The notes below the pieces were generated by a model, which was not told the origin of the DNA, made no database searches, and saw nothing but the letters and a program-made list of their open reading frames with translations. This document shows positions 43,204 through 52,062 of a stretch of 64,000 nucleotides of DNA, one piece after another. The position numbers and the translations under genes were made by a program. Positions within the stretch are counted from its first letter, which is position 1, and the number at the start of each line of letters is the position of its first letter. This DNA is from Qipengyuania_B sp965214525 (lineage in GTDB: Bacteria; Pseudomonadota; Alphaproteobacteria; Sphingomonadales; Sphingomonadaceae), in contig OZ243959.1 in assembly GCA_965214525.1 (NCBI GenBank), forward strand, positions 1,240,001 through 1,304,000. Direction: 5' to 3'.

Positions 43204-44109
43204 GTGCGCATCGTCTTCATGGGAACGCCCCAATTCGCGGTGCCGACGCTGGCGGCGCTCCACGATGCCGCCCACGAGATCGCGGCGGTCTATACCCAGC
43301 CGCCACGCCCGGCTGGCCGCGGCAGGAAACTGCAGCCTTCGCCAGTGCAGATAGAGGCGGAGATCCGGCATTTGGAGGTGCGCTCCCCGGCCTCGCTCAA
43401 AGCTTCGGACGCGCAGGCCGCGTTCGCCTCGCTCGATGCGGACCTGGCCGTGGTGGCCGCTTATGGCCTGATCCTGCCCCAACCGATCCTCGCCGCGCCC
43501 CGTCATGGCTGTATCAACGTCCATGCATCGCTGCTGCCGCGCTGGCGCGGGGCGGCCCCTGTGCAGCGCGCGATCCTGTCGGGCGATCGGCTGACAGGTG
43601 TGACGATCATGCAAATGGACGAGGGGCTCGACACCGGCCCGATGTTGGCGACTGCGCGTGTGCAGATGGAGGGGAAGGATGCAGGGGAACTGATCGCTGA
43701 ACTAGCGGAAGTCGGCGCGCAATTGATGGTCGGCACGCTGACCGATCTTGGCGCTTTGCGAGCCATCGAACAAGACGAGAAAGAGGCGACCTACGCGACG
43801 AAGATCGACAAGGCCGAAACTCGGATCGACTGGACCCATCCTGCGATCCAGATCGAGCGGCAGGTGCGCGCCTTCGCCCCGTCGCCCGGCGCATGGTTCG
43901 AGCATGACGGCGACCGCTTCCGCGTGCTCGACGCGCGCACCATCGGTCGCAACGGCGCCCCGGGAGAGGTGCTCGACGAAGACCTGACGATCGCCTGCGG
44001 CAATGCAGCGATCAGGCCCAAGCGCGTTCAACGGGCGGGCAAGCCGGCGATGGCGGTGGAGGATTTCTTGCGCGGAAAAGCCATTCCGGCAGGTACAAGG
44101 TTGCGATAA
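43204..44109 (+). CDS. fmt: Methionyl-tRNA formyltransferase
   Basis: The enzyme formylates initiator Met-tRNA. The 301 residues start MRIVFMGTPQFAVPTL and have the SLLPRWRGAAPVQRA loop and DTGPML. A shorter C-terminal RNA-binding domain is present. The start is GTG at 43204 with AAGGGG nine bases upstream. It lies opposite recR-def. Confidence 0.97.
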   Translation: MRIVFMGTPQFAVPTLAALHDAAHEIAAVYTQPPRPAGRGRKLQPSPVQIEAEIRHLEVRSPASLKASDAQAAFASLDADLAVVAAYGLILPQPILAAPRHGCINVHASLLPRWRGAAPVQRAILSGDRLTGVTIMQMDEGLDTGPMLATARVQMEGKDAGELIAELAEVGAQLMVGTLTDLGALRAIEQDEKEATYATKIDKAETRIDWTHPAIQIERQVRAFAPSPGAWFEHDGDRFRVLDARTIGRNGAPGEVLDEDLTIACGNAAIRPKRVQRAGKPAMAVEDFLRGKAIPAGTRLR

Positions 44110-44227
44110 CCGCCATTAAGACCGAAACGAAGAAGCGCATGATCCTACGCATGAGAGACGCGCAACGGCAGACCCCGCATTGCCGCGCCGCCCTTATCAA
44201 GTCCCTATCTGATGGCGATCATGCGGC

Positions 44228-44968
44228 GTGACCCGCTTCGCGCTCACCCTCGAATATGACGGCACACCCTTCTTCGGGCTGCAAAGGCAGGAACTAGGAC
44301 CCAGCGTGCAGCAGAAAGTGGAGGACGCGGCGTTCGCAGTGACAGGCGAGCGAGCGACCTTGCATAGTGCAGGCCGTACCGACAGCGGCGTGCATGCGCT
44401 GGCGATGCGCAGCCATTTGAACATTGCAAAAGACATCACGCCCTTCCGGCTGATGGAGGCGCTGAACGCAAAGATGCGCCCCGCCCCGGTCGCGGTGACG
44501 GCAAGCGCAATCGTAGCGGACGATTGGCACGCGCGCTTTTCTTGCATCGGGCGGCGCTACCTTTACCGGATCGCCAATCGCCGCGCGCCGCTGACGCTGC
44601 AACGCGACCGCGCCTGGCAGGTGCCGCAGGAACTGGACTACGAAGCGATGCACCGCGCAGCGCAGGCGCTGGTCGGCAGCCATGATTTCACAACCTTCCG
44701 CTCCGCCCATTGCCAGGCGGCAAGCCCGGTAAAGACGCTCGACCGGCTGGATGTCGAGCGCATCGGCGAAGAGGTACACATCCATGCCGCCGCGCGCAGT
44801 TTCCTGCACCATCAGGTGCGCAGCATGGTCGGCTGTCTGGCGCTGGTGGGCATGGGCAGCTGGTCAGCGGAACGGCTGACCCAGGCACTAGCCGCGCGCG
44901 ACCGTCAGGCGCTGGGGTTGAACGCACCCCCGCATGGACTGTATTTCGTCGAAGCGCTTTATGCGTAA
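44228..44968 (+). CDS. truA: tRNA pseudouridine synthase A
   Basis: This 246-residue enzyme modifies U38-40 in tRNA anticodon arms. The catalytic Asp52 lies in AGRTDSGVHA. LEYDGTPFFGLQRQ at the N-terminus and FLHHQVRSMVGCL near the C-terminus are typical. The start is GTG at 44228. It follows fmt by 118 bp; the two are a common pair in Alphaproteobacteria. Confidence 0.96.
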   Translation: MTRFALTLEYDGTPFFGLQRQELGPSVQQKVEDAAFAVTGERATLHSAGRTDSGVHALAMRSHLNIAKDITPFRLMEALNAKMRPAPVAVTASAIVADDWHARFSCIGRRYLYRIANRRAPLTLQRDRAWQVPQELDYEAMHRAAQALVGSHDFTTFRSAHCQAASPVKTLDRLDVERIGEEVHIHAAARSFLHHQVRSMVGCLALVGMGSWSAERLTQALAARDRQALGLNAPPHGLYFVEALYA

Positions 44969-44999
44969 ACCCATGAGATATGCCAGGAAAAAGCCCACA

Positions 45000-45389
45000 A
45001 TGCCCAGATGGTACCATATGCCAACAAGCCACCGGATGACCCACGGCGAGTATCGCGCCAACATCGATGGCATCAATATGGTGTTCGGCGCGGCGCTGGG
45101 GTTCGTACTCGCGCGTTCGGAGGACATGGCCGCTGTCGGCTTCATGTGGGCCTTGGCGTTGAGCGCCGGTTGCGTGATTGCAATACTCTATCTAAGCTTC
45201 AGCCCCTACAAACTATTCTACGGCGTCCTGACCGCGTTCGTCATAGCGATGCTGCCCGGTTCGTTGGAAGGTCTGGGCGTCGACCCCCTGCCGAAACTGC
45301 AGCCTCTGCTGGCAGTTTGGGCGGTTATGGTGCTGGTGCTCGAAGTTCTTCCGCGCGACAAAGCCACAAATGCAAAGGATATCGAATGA
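45000..45389 (+). CDS. Small integral membrane protein, hypothetical
   Basis: The protein is about 129 residues, with roughly four hydrophobic helices starting after ANIDGINMVFGAALGFVLA. I do not recognise a family. Several in-frame ATGs are available (44973, 45000, 45018, 45036); 45000 was chosen because AGGA precedes it. Its stop overlaps the start of the dehydrogenase (ATGA), so the two are coupled. Confidence 0.7.
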   Translation: MPRWYHMPTSHRMTHGEYRANIDGINMVFGAALGFVLARSEDMAAVGFMWALALSAGCVIAILYLSFSPYKLFYGVLTAFVIAMLPGSLEGLGVDPLPKLQPLLAVWAVMVLVLEVLPRDKATNAKDIE

Positions 45390-46495
45390 TCAACGGCCAA
45401 CAAATCTTCACCACCCTCGACAAGAGCGGGACGCTGACGGTGGAGTTGGCACAGGCCCAATTTCCCGATCCGCGCGGTAACCAGGTGCTGGTCAAGATGG
45501 AGGCGGCACCGATTAACCCGTCTGACCTGGCGCTGCTGCTTGGCCCGGCCGATCTTGAGAATGCGCGATACTCCGATGGCAAGATCGTCGCCACCATGCC
45601 CGAGCCTTTCAATTCAGGAGCCAAGGGGCGGCATGGCCAGCGTCTTCCGGTCGGGAACGAGGGCGCCGGCACTGTGATTGCCGCGGGCGACGGCGAGCTG
45701 GCGCAGAAGCTGATGGGGCAGCGGGTGGCCTGCGTGCCGGGATCTGCGTATAGCCAATACGCGCTCGCCGAAGCCGCGATGTGCCTGCCGCTTGGCGACA
45801 TCTCGGCCGAGGACGGGGCCAGCGCCTTCGTCAACCCAATGACCGCGCTGGGTTTTGTCGAAACGGCGAAGATGGAAGGGCATAATGCAATCATTCACGC
45901 CGCGGCTGCGTCGAACCTCGGGCAGATGCTCAATCGCATCTGCCAGGAAGACGGCGTGGCGCTGGTCAATATCGTGCGCAAGCGGGAGCAAGAGGAACTG
46001 CTGAAGACGCAGGGGGCGACGCATGTAGTGAACTCGTCTGATGATGACTTCATGGAGCAGCTACGCCAGGCTATCGACGCGACGGACGCCTATTTCGGCT
46101 TCGACCCGATTGGCGGGGGCAAGACGGTGGACCAGTGCTTCAAGGCAATGGAGCAGGTCGCGACGGCGAAAATGACCGACTACAGCCGCTATGGATCGAA
46201 CCAGCAGAAGAAGATGTATATCTACGGCCGGCTCGATCTTGGCCCGACGATCCTGACGCCGAGCTACGGCTTTGGCTGGACCTTGTCCGGCTGGCTGCTG
46301 ACGCCCTTTCTGCAGCAGGCCGGTTCGCAAACGGCAGGGCGCATGCGCAAACGCGTGCTCGACAACCTCACCACGACGTTCGCCAGCACCTACACGCGCA
46401 AGGTGACGCTGAACGGGATGCTGGAGAAGGACGCCGTGCTGCAATACCGTCAGATGAAGACAGGCGAAAAGTATCTGGTTCTGCCCAACGGGTGA
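45386..46495 (+). CDS. Zinc-free medium-chain dehydrogenase/quinone-oxidoreductase-like
   Basis: The 369-residue MDR-superfamily enzyme has a GroES-like N-domain (INPSDLALLLGP...VGNEGAGTVIAAG) and a cofactor domain with IIHAAAASNLGQML. It lacks the zinc-ligand Cys set, so it is an NADPH:quinone-reductase-like or enoyl-reductase-like member. The substrate is unknown. The start overlaps the preceding membrane-protein stop. Downstream is a dispersed inverted repeat. Confidence 0.85.
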   Translation: MINGQQIFTTLDKSGTLTVELAQAQFPDPRGNQVLVKMEAAPINPSDLALLLGPADLENARYSDGKIVATMPEPFNSGAKGRHGQRLPVGNEGAGTVIAAGDGELAQKLMGQRVACVPGSAYSQYALAEAAMCLPLGDISAEDGASAFVNPMTALGFVETAKMEGHNAIIHAAAASNLGQMLNRICQEDGVALVNIVRKREQEELLKTQGATHVVNSSDDDFMEQLRQAIDATDAYFGFDPIGGGKTVDQCFKAMEQVATAKMTDYSRYGSNQQKKMYIYGRLDLGPTILTPSYGFGWTLSGWLLTPFLQQAGSQTAGRMRKRVLDNLTTTFASTYTRKVTLNGMLEKDAVLQYRQMKTGEKYLVLPNG

Positions 46496-46518
46496 ACGAG
46501 CCTCAAGAAGTTCGCTCG

Positions 46519-46564
46519 CCCTGAGCCTGTCGAAGGGCGCTGGCGTTGCCATGCTTCGACAGGC
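46519..46564. repeat. Dispersed inverted repeat (CCTGAGCCTGTCGAAG type)
   Basis: GCCTGTCGAAG (46525-46535) and CTTCGACAGGC (46554-46564) are perfect inverted copies 18 bp apart. The motif is familiar from many alphaproteobacterial intergenic repeats. It lies in the convergent gap between the dehydrogenase and asparaginase and could act as a bidirectional terminator. Confidence 0.75.
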
Positions 46565-46588
46565 GCCAGAATGAGAGGGTTGCCTTTG

Positions 46589-47569
46589 CTAGCGCCGGTC
46601 GAACGCCGCCTGCACCGCCTGCGGGTCGTCTATGCCGTTCGCCAGCAGAACCTGAAGCAATATGCGCGCCTTTTGGGGGCTGAGGCTGCGTGCGGCCACG
46701 AACCGGTTGCCATCGTCCTGCGGTTCGCGATCGACCAGCCCCTCGTCCACCCGGCTCGAGCGGACGACCAGGATGCCGGCGTGCGCCAGTTGCACCAGCC
46801 GGGCGCGGACGGCTTGCGGCATATTGCCCTCGCCAAATCCGGCGAGCACGATGCCGTTTGTTTTCGGTCCGGCCACCCTGTCCGGCATATCAGCGGCGAT
46901 ACCGGCATATAGGTACAGGATTGGCACATCCGGAAATGCGCCGGGAAAGGCGTAGCGGGCCGCCCGGCCCATCGCCCAGGGCGCACCGAACCAGTCAAGC
47001 GAACTGGGCGTTACCGCAGCGATCGCATCGCGCGGAAAACCGCGGAACGCATCGGTTCCGCTCGTGCGCGCCTTCCTGGCATCGCGGGCGGCGATGACCC
47101 GGTCGCTCATGACCAGCAGCACGCCGCGCCCGGCTGCGTCCTGGTCGGCGGCGACCCGCACGGCATTGGCGAAATTGCGCAGCCCGTCGCTGCCCACCGC
47201 ATCCGCCGCGCGCATCGCACCGACCAGCACCACCGGTTTGGTCGCCGGCAGGGTGAGTTCGAGCAGCCAAGCGGTTTCCTCAGCTGTGTCGGTGCCGTGG
47301 GTGACGATGATCGCATCGACCGCCGGGTCTGCCATCGCGGCTGCAATAGCACCGTGAAGGTCGCGCCAGACGGCGTGTGTCATGTCTTCCGACCCGATGC
47401 TGGCGACCTGCCGACCGGTCAGGCGGGCGGGCAGGTCGAGCGTGGCGGCGCGTTCCAGCAACTCCCCCACCCCGATCTGTGCCGGGCGATAATCGCGCCG
47501 CGTAGCCGAGCCCGCGGTACCCGCGATGGTGCCGCCCGTGGCAAGGACGAGGATGGCGGGAACTCTCAT
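46589..47569 (-). CDS. L-asparaginase
   Basis: The 326-residue enzyme hydrolyses asparagine to aspartate and ammonia. The two catalytic threonines lie in LATGGTIAGT (residues 9-18) and VTHGTDTAEETA (about 89-100). No signal peptide is present, so it is probably cytosolic despite the type-II-like HGTDT. The gene has its own promoter region, with tRNA-Val 95 bp upstream on the opposite strand. Confidence 0.93.
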   Translation of the reverse strand: MRVPAILVLATGGTIAGTAGSATRRDYRPAQIGVGELLERAATLDLPARLTGRQVASIGSEDMTHAVWRDLHGAIAAAMADPAVDAIIVTHGTDTAEETAWLLELTLPATKPVVLVGAMRAADAVGSDGLRNFANAVRVAADQDAAGRGVLLVMSDRVIAARDARKARTSGTDAFRGFPRDAIAAVTPSSLDWFGAPWAMGRAARYAFPGAFPDVPILYLYAGIAADMPDRVAGPKTNGIVLAGFGEGNMPQAVRARLVQLAHAGILVVRSSRVDEGLVDREPQDDGNRFVAARSLSPQKARILLQVLLANGIDDPQAVQAAFDRR

Positions 47570-47664
47570 GCTTGAAGCCTGTAGGGCGCGGTGGGCGGCA
47601 AGACCAGTAACGCGAATTGGGAATTGATTATCACGGCAGCCGCGCTATGTGCCGCCTCTGGCGC

Positions 47665-47740
47665 GGGTGATTAGCTCAGTTGGTAGAGCATCTCGTTTAC
47701 ACCGAGAGGGTCGGCAGTTCGAGCCTGTCATCACCCACCA
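47665..47740 (+). tRNA. tRNA-Val (anticodon UAC)
   Basis: The 76-nt cloverleaf has acceptor stem GGGTGAT/ATCACCC, D loop AGCTCAGTTGGTAGAGC, anticodon loop TTTACAC closed by TCTCG/CGAGA, and T arm with GTTCGAGCC. The 3' CCA is encoded. The anticodon TAC reads valine codons. Confidence 0.97.
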
Positions 47741-47759
47741 TCATCGCCGCCCGGTACTC

Positions 47760-48353
47760 TCAAGCGCCCGGCGGTACCGCGATCGGATCGACACTTTCCG
47801 CAATCAGTGCGAATGCCTCCTCGCTCGCCCAATCGTATGGCCCAACCATCCGCCATACCTCGCGACCTACCGAATCGTAGAGGATGGTGACCGGCAGCGC
47901 ATCGATCTCCAACCCTTCCATCAGGAGGTTTTCGCGGTCCAGCCACGGCTCCAGGGCGTCGAGCCCTTGCCGCTGGAAGAACGGCGTGACCACTTGCGCG
48001 CCCTGCCGGTCCTGACTGGCGGCCACCACTCGCAGGCGCCCGTCATACTCCGCTGCCAGTTCATCGAGCGCGGGCATCTCCTCCACGCACGGAGCGCACC
48101 AGGTCGCCCACAGGTTCAAGAGCACCGGCGTTCCCTGCAACGCCCCCATATTGAGGATTTCGCCCTGCTCGCTCGACAGGTTGACCGCGGGCATCAGTTC
48201 GCCTGCCATGCTGCGGTCGATCGTGCCGGAGCCGACGTCTTGCCGGGCGGTGATGTCTTGTTGCGACGGCTGCTCCGCTGCCCTATCGCACGCCGACACG
48301 GCACAGGCGACGGCAAGGATCAGCGTTATCGGAATGCGGGGCGATACGGGCAA
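47760..48353 (-). CDS. TlpA/ResA-like thioredoxin lipoprotein
   Basis: The protein is about 197 residues with a lipoprotein signal ending AVSAC, and a thioredoxin fold with active site WATWCAPC. It should be an exported thiol reductase tied to cytochrome c maturation or disulfide repair. No ATG is available; TTG 48353 has GGAG six bases upstream and TTG 48365 is the alternative. It is divergent from argH, whose start is only 16 bp away, so the leaders overlap. Confidence 0.9.
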   Translation of the reverse strand: MPVSPRIPITLILAVACAVSACDRAAEQPSQQDITARQDVGSGTIDRSMAGELMPAVNLSSEQGEILNMGALQGTPVLLNLWATWCAPCVEEMPALDELAAEYDGRLRVVAASQDRQGAQVVTPFFQRQGLDALEPWLDRENLLMEGLEIDALPVTILYDSVGREVWRMVGPYDWASEEAFALIAESVDPIAVPPGA

Positions 48354-48369
48354 GGCGGACTCCAACGCG

Positions 48370-49746
48370 ATGTGGGGGGGCAGGTTCGCCGACGGACCTA
48401 GCGCGGTCATGCGGGAAATCAACGCTTCGATCCCGTTCGACAAGGCGCTGTGGCGGCAGGATATCCAAGCCAGCAAGGCGCACATCGCCATGCTTGGCGA
48501 ACAAGGGATCGTCGCGGCGGCCGATGTTGCCACCATCGCCAAGGGTCTCGACCGCATCGCCGCGGAATACGAGCGGGACGGGGTTCCGGAAGACTGGGCG
48601 CTCGAGGACATCCACATGACGGTGGAAGCCCGTCTGACCCAACTGATCGGACCGGTTGCCGGGCGGCTGCATACAGCGCGCAGCCGCAACGATCAGGTGG
48701 CGACCGATTTCAAACTATGGGTGCGGGACGCGCTGGGCCGAACGGATCGGGGGCTGGCCGCGTTGCAACGGGCGCTGGTCCGCCGCGCGCACGAGCACGC
48801 CGATACGATCATGCCCGGATTCACCCACCTTCAAACCGCGCAGCCGGTGACACTCGGCCATCATCTGCTCGCCTATTACGAGATGGCGCAGCGTGATCGT
48901 TCGCGAATTGCGGATGCGCGGCGGCGGCTGAACGAGAGCCCGCTTGGGAGTGCGGCGCTGGCAGGCACCGGCTTTCCGATTGACCGCCATGCCACGGCCC
49001 GGGCGCTTGCCTTCGATGGGCCGACCGCCAACAGCCTGGACGCCGTATCCGACCGCGACTTCGCTCTCGACTACCTGATGATGGCGAGCCAATGCGCGCT
49101 GCACCTGTCGCGTCTGGCGGAGGAATGGGTGCTGTGGGCCAGCCAGCCTTTCGGCTTCCTGCGCCTGCCCGACACGCTTTCGACCGGCAGTTCGATCATG
49201 CCGCAAAAGCGCAACCCCGATGCAGCCGAACTCGTGCGCGGCCATGCCGGGCGGATCGTGGGCTGCACGATGGCGCTGATGGTGACGATGAAGGGTCTGC
49301 CGCTCGCCTATTCCAAGGACATGCAGGACGACAAGCCGCCGGTCTTCGAGGCGGCAGGCCTGTTGGAACTCGGCATTGCCGCTACGACCGGTATGGTAGC
49401 CGACAGCGCATTCTTGGTCGATCGATTGCGGCGCGCAGCGGAACAGGGATACGCCACGGCAACCGATCTTGCCGATTGGCTGGCGCGCGAAGCGGGTATA
49501 CCATTCCGCGAGGCGCATCATATCACCGGGGCGGCGGTAAAGCTGGCAGAGGAACGGGGCGTAAGCCTGGACGCTTTGCGGCTTGCAGACCTCCAGGCGA
49601 TCGACGAGCGGATCGACGAACGGATCTTCACCGCCCTGTCGGTCGACGCATCGGTGGCAGCACGCACATCCTATGGTGGCACGGCGCCGATCCGCGTAAG
49701 GGAACAAGTGAGCGCAGCGGCCAAACACTTGGGAATGGACCTATGA
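48370..49746 (+). CDS. argH: Argininosuccinate lyase
   Basis: The last enzyme of arginine synthesis splits argininosuccinate to arginine and fumarate. The 458 residues start MWGGRFADGPSAVM and show the catalytic loop SSIMPQKRNPDAAEL. TARSRNDQVATD and PGFTHLQTAQPV are also diagnostic. The start at 48370 matches the family N-terminus. It is the first gene of an argH-lipoprotein-lysA run coupled by ATGA and TGATG overlaps. Confidence 0.97.
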   Translation: MWGGRFADGPSAVMREINASIPFDKALWRQDIQASKAHIAMLGEQGIVAAADVATIAKGLDRIAAEYERDGVPEDWALEDIHMTVEARLTQLIGPVAGRLHTARSRNDQVATDFKLWVRDALGRTDRGLAALQRALVRRAHEHADTIMPGFTHLQTAQPVTLGHHLLAYYEMAQRDRSRIADARRRLNESPLGSAALAGTGFPIDRHATARALAFDGPTANSLDAVSDRDFALDYLMMASQCALHLSRLAEEWVLWASQPFGFLRLPDTLSTGSSIMPQKRNPDAAELVRGHAGRIVGCTMALMVTMKGLPLAYSKDMQDDKPPVFEAAGLLELGIAATTGMVADSAFLVDRLRRAAEQGYATATDLADWLAREAGIPFREAHHITGAAVKLAEERGVSLDALRLADLQAIDERIDERIFTALSVDASVAARTSYGGTAPIRVREQVSAAAKHLGMDL

Positions 49747-49985
49747 AACGAACAGCCTGTGTCATGGCGATTGCCCTTGCCCTGGCTGCATGCGGCACGA
49801 AAGGCGAACTTGAGCCGGCTGCTGGGCAGGTCGCCCCCCCGACACCCTACGGCTCGTCCGTGCGCCCGGAAGCGGAAGATTTGCTGGAGGTGCCACCCCA
49901 GGCCGTCCCGGAGCGCAGCGTCGAACTGCGCCGCCGGTCGGAGGAACGCGAAGACGATCCGTTCGACCTGCCGCCAGAGCGCTGA
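49743..49985 (+). CDS. Small lipoprotein (LptM-like)
   Basis: This 80-residue lipoprotein has a signal peptide ending ALAACGTKG (Cys17), followed by a Pro- and charge-rich unstructured tail. It sits between argH and lysA, a position typical for this alphaproteobacterial lipoprotein. The CGTKGELEP start resembles LptM, an LPS-transport maturation factor, but the similarity is short. It overlaps argH (ATGA) and lysA (TGATG). Confidence 0.85.
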   Translation: MKRTACVMAIALALAACGTKGELEPAAGQVAPPTPYGSSVRPEAEDLLEVPPQAVPERSVELRRRSEEREDDPFDLPPER

Positions 49986-51250
49986 TGGACCACTTCCAGT
50001 ATCGCGATGGCGCATTGCACGCCGAGGACGTGCCGCTATCACGCATCGCGGCCGAAGTTGGTACGCCGGTCTATGTCTATGCCCGCGCCACGCTGGAGCG
50101 GCACGCGCGCATCTTCCGCGAAGCCTTGGCCGGCTTGGGCGACCCGTTGATCGCCTTCGCGGTCAAGGCCAATCCGAACCTCGCCGTCCTCAAGGTGCTG
50201 GGGCAGCAGGGGTTTGGCGCGGACGTGGTCTCGGGCGGCGAATTGGTGCGCGCGCTGGCGGCCGGGATTACGCCGGAAAGGATCGTCTTTTCCGGTGTCG
50301 GCAAGACGGCAGCGGAACTAACATTGGGCGTGAACGACAATATCGGCCAGTTCAATATCGAATCCCTGGAAGAAGGTTACGAGCTTGCCTCCATCGCGGC
50401 GAACCTGGGGAAGATCGCGCCAGCCGCGTTGCGGGTCAATCCGGATATCGATGCCGGGACCCATGCAAAAATCTCCACCGGCAAGGCGGACAACAAATTC
50501 GGCGTGTCGTTCGATTGCGCGCGGGCCATTTACGGGGAACTGGCGGCATTGCCGGGCCTGAACCTGCGCGGGCTGGCAGTGCATATCGGCAGCCAGCTAG
50601 CCGACCTCGACCCGCTGGAACGCGCATTTGAGCGGCTGGGCGGCTTATTGGCCGAATTGCGCGCGCAGGGGCACACGATCACCCACATGGACCTGGGCGG
50701 TGGACTGGGCGTACCATACCGCAAGGGCGAGCGACTGCCGTCACCCCGCGAATACGGCACCATGGTTGGGCGGGTGACGAACGGCTGGAACGCGCGACTG
50801 ACGTTCGAGCCGGGTCGCGTCATCGCAGGCAATGCCGGCGTGCTGCTGACCCGCGTGATCCGCGTCAAGCGATCGGGTAGCCCGGTGCCCTTCGTCGTGG
50901 TCGATGCAGCCATGAACGATCTCGCGCGCCCGGCCCTCTACGGCGCATGGCACGATTTTGATGCGGTGGTGCCGAGCGGCGCTTGCGCCACGGCCCATAT
51001 CGTCGGCCCGATCTGCGAGACAGGAGATACTTTCGCGATGGACCGGGAATGCGACGCGCTGCAAGCTGGCGATCTGGCGGTGTTCCGAACAGCTGGAGCC
51101 TATGGCGCGACAATGGCTTCAAGCTATAATTCGCGCGGCTTCGTTGCCGAAGTGCTGGTCGATCAGGATCGCTTCGCCGTCGTCGCCGACCGCATCGCTC
51201 CGGCTGCCATCATGGACGCGGAACGGGTGCCGGACTGGCTTGCGCGATAG
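49985..51250 (+). CDS. lysA: Diaminopimelate decarboxylase
   Basis: The enzyme makes lysine from meso-diaminopimelate. The 421 residues have PLP Lys61 in FAVKANPN, HIGSQ, the Gly-rich phosphate site LGGGLGVPY, the catalytic Cys in GPICETGD, and the C-terminal YGATMASSYNSR. It follows the small lipoprotein by a one-base overlap. Confidence 0.97.
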   Translation: MDHFQYRDGALHAEDVPLSRIAAEVGTPVYVYARATLERHARIFREALAGLGDPLIAFAVKANPNLAVLKVLGQQGFGADVVSGGELVRALAAGITPERIVFSGVGKTAAELTLGVNDNIGQFNIESLEEGYELASIAANLGKIAPAALRVNPDIDAGTHAKISTGKADNKFGVSFDCARAIYGELAALPGLNLRGLAVHIGSQLADLDPLERAFERLGGLLAELRAQGHTITHMDLGGGLGVPYRKGERLPSPREYGTMVGRVTNGWNARLTFEPGRVIAGNAGVLLTRVIRVKRSGSPVPFVVVDAAMNDLARPALYGAWHDFDAVVPSGACATAHIVGPICETGDTFAMDRECDALQAGDLAVFRTAGAYGATMASSYNSRGFVAEVLVDQDRFAVVADRIAPAAIMDAERVPDWLAR

Positions 51251-51254
51251 CGGC

Positions 51255-52055
51255 GTGATCCTGCGTTCGCTGCCCCTGTTCCATCGCATCGCCGGGCGGC
51301 CGGTTCTGGTGCTGGGCGAAGGGGCGGCGGCGGAACCCAAGGTGCGTTTGGTGGAGCGGGCGGGAGGTATTGTCATCACTCAATTGCAGCCCGCTATCGA
51401 TGCAGGCGCCCGTCTGGCGTTCGTCGCTTATGAAGACGAGGCGCGTGCGACCTGTGCAGCGAACCGTTTGCGATCCGCCGGATTGCTGGTGAACGTCGTC
51501 GATCGCCCCGATCTGTGCGACTTTACCACGCCCAGCATCCTTGACCGCGATCCGGTCCTGATCGCCATTGGCACAGATGGGCGGTCCGCCGGGCTGGCCA
51601 AGCACATTCGTTTGCGCTTGGAACGGATACTGCCCGCTACGTTGGGTAGCCTGGCCGATGCGCTGTATGCTGCCCGCGGCGAAATCCGGTCCAGATGGCC
51701 GGAAACGCGCCAGCGCCGGGCGGCGCTGGACGAAGCGTTGCAGGCAGACGGCCAGCTCGACCCCCTGGTCACGCATTCAGGAAGAGCAGTGGCAGATTGG
51801 TTGAACGGCGATGGGGCAGATCCAGCGGTAGCCGGGCCTGTAACGATCCGGTTGACCAGCAACGACCCCGACGATCTGACCTTGCGCGCAGCACGCCTGC
51901 TGGGGCAGGCCGACGCGGTGTTCCATGCGCGCGAGGTATCTGCAGCTATTCTCGATCGCGCTCGCGCCGACGCGGTTCGCGTGCCCTTCGAAAGCGCGCA
52001 CGGCCCTTCCATCGAAGGTGATAGCAAGGCGACCGTTATCCTGCTCGCGCCATGA
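51255..52055 (+). CDS. Precorrin-2 dehydrogenase/sirohydrochlorin ferrochelatase-like (Met8/CysG N-terminal type)
   Basis: The 266-residue protein has the NAD-binding VLVLGEGAAAEPKVR at the N-terminus and the Met8-type segment NVVDRPDLCDFTTPSIL. No uroporphyrinogen methyltransferase domain is attached, so cobA must be elsewhere. The start is GTG at 51255, right after lysA, with weak ribosome signal. It would supply siroheme for sulfite or nitrite reductase. Confidence 0.88.
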   Translation: MILRSLPLFHRIAGRPVLVLGEGAAAEPKVRLVERAGGIVITQLQPAIDAGARLAFVAYEDEARATCAANRLRSAGLLVNVVDRPDLCDFTTPSILDRDPVLIAIGTDGRSAGLAKHIRLRLERILPATLGSLADALYAARGEIRSRWPETRQRRAALDEALQADGQLDPLVTHSGRAVADWLNGDGADPAVAGPVTIRLTSNDPDDLTLRAARLLGQADAVFHAREVSAAILDRARADAVRVPFESAHGPSIEGDSKATVILLAP

Positions 52056-52062
52056 ACCTGGC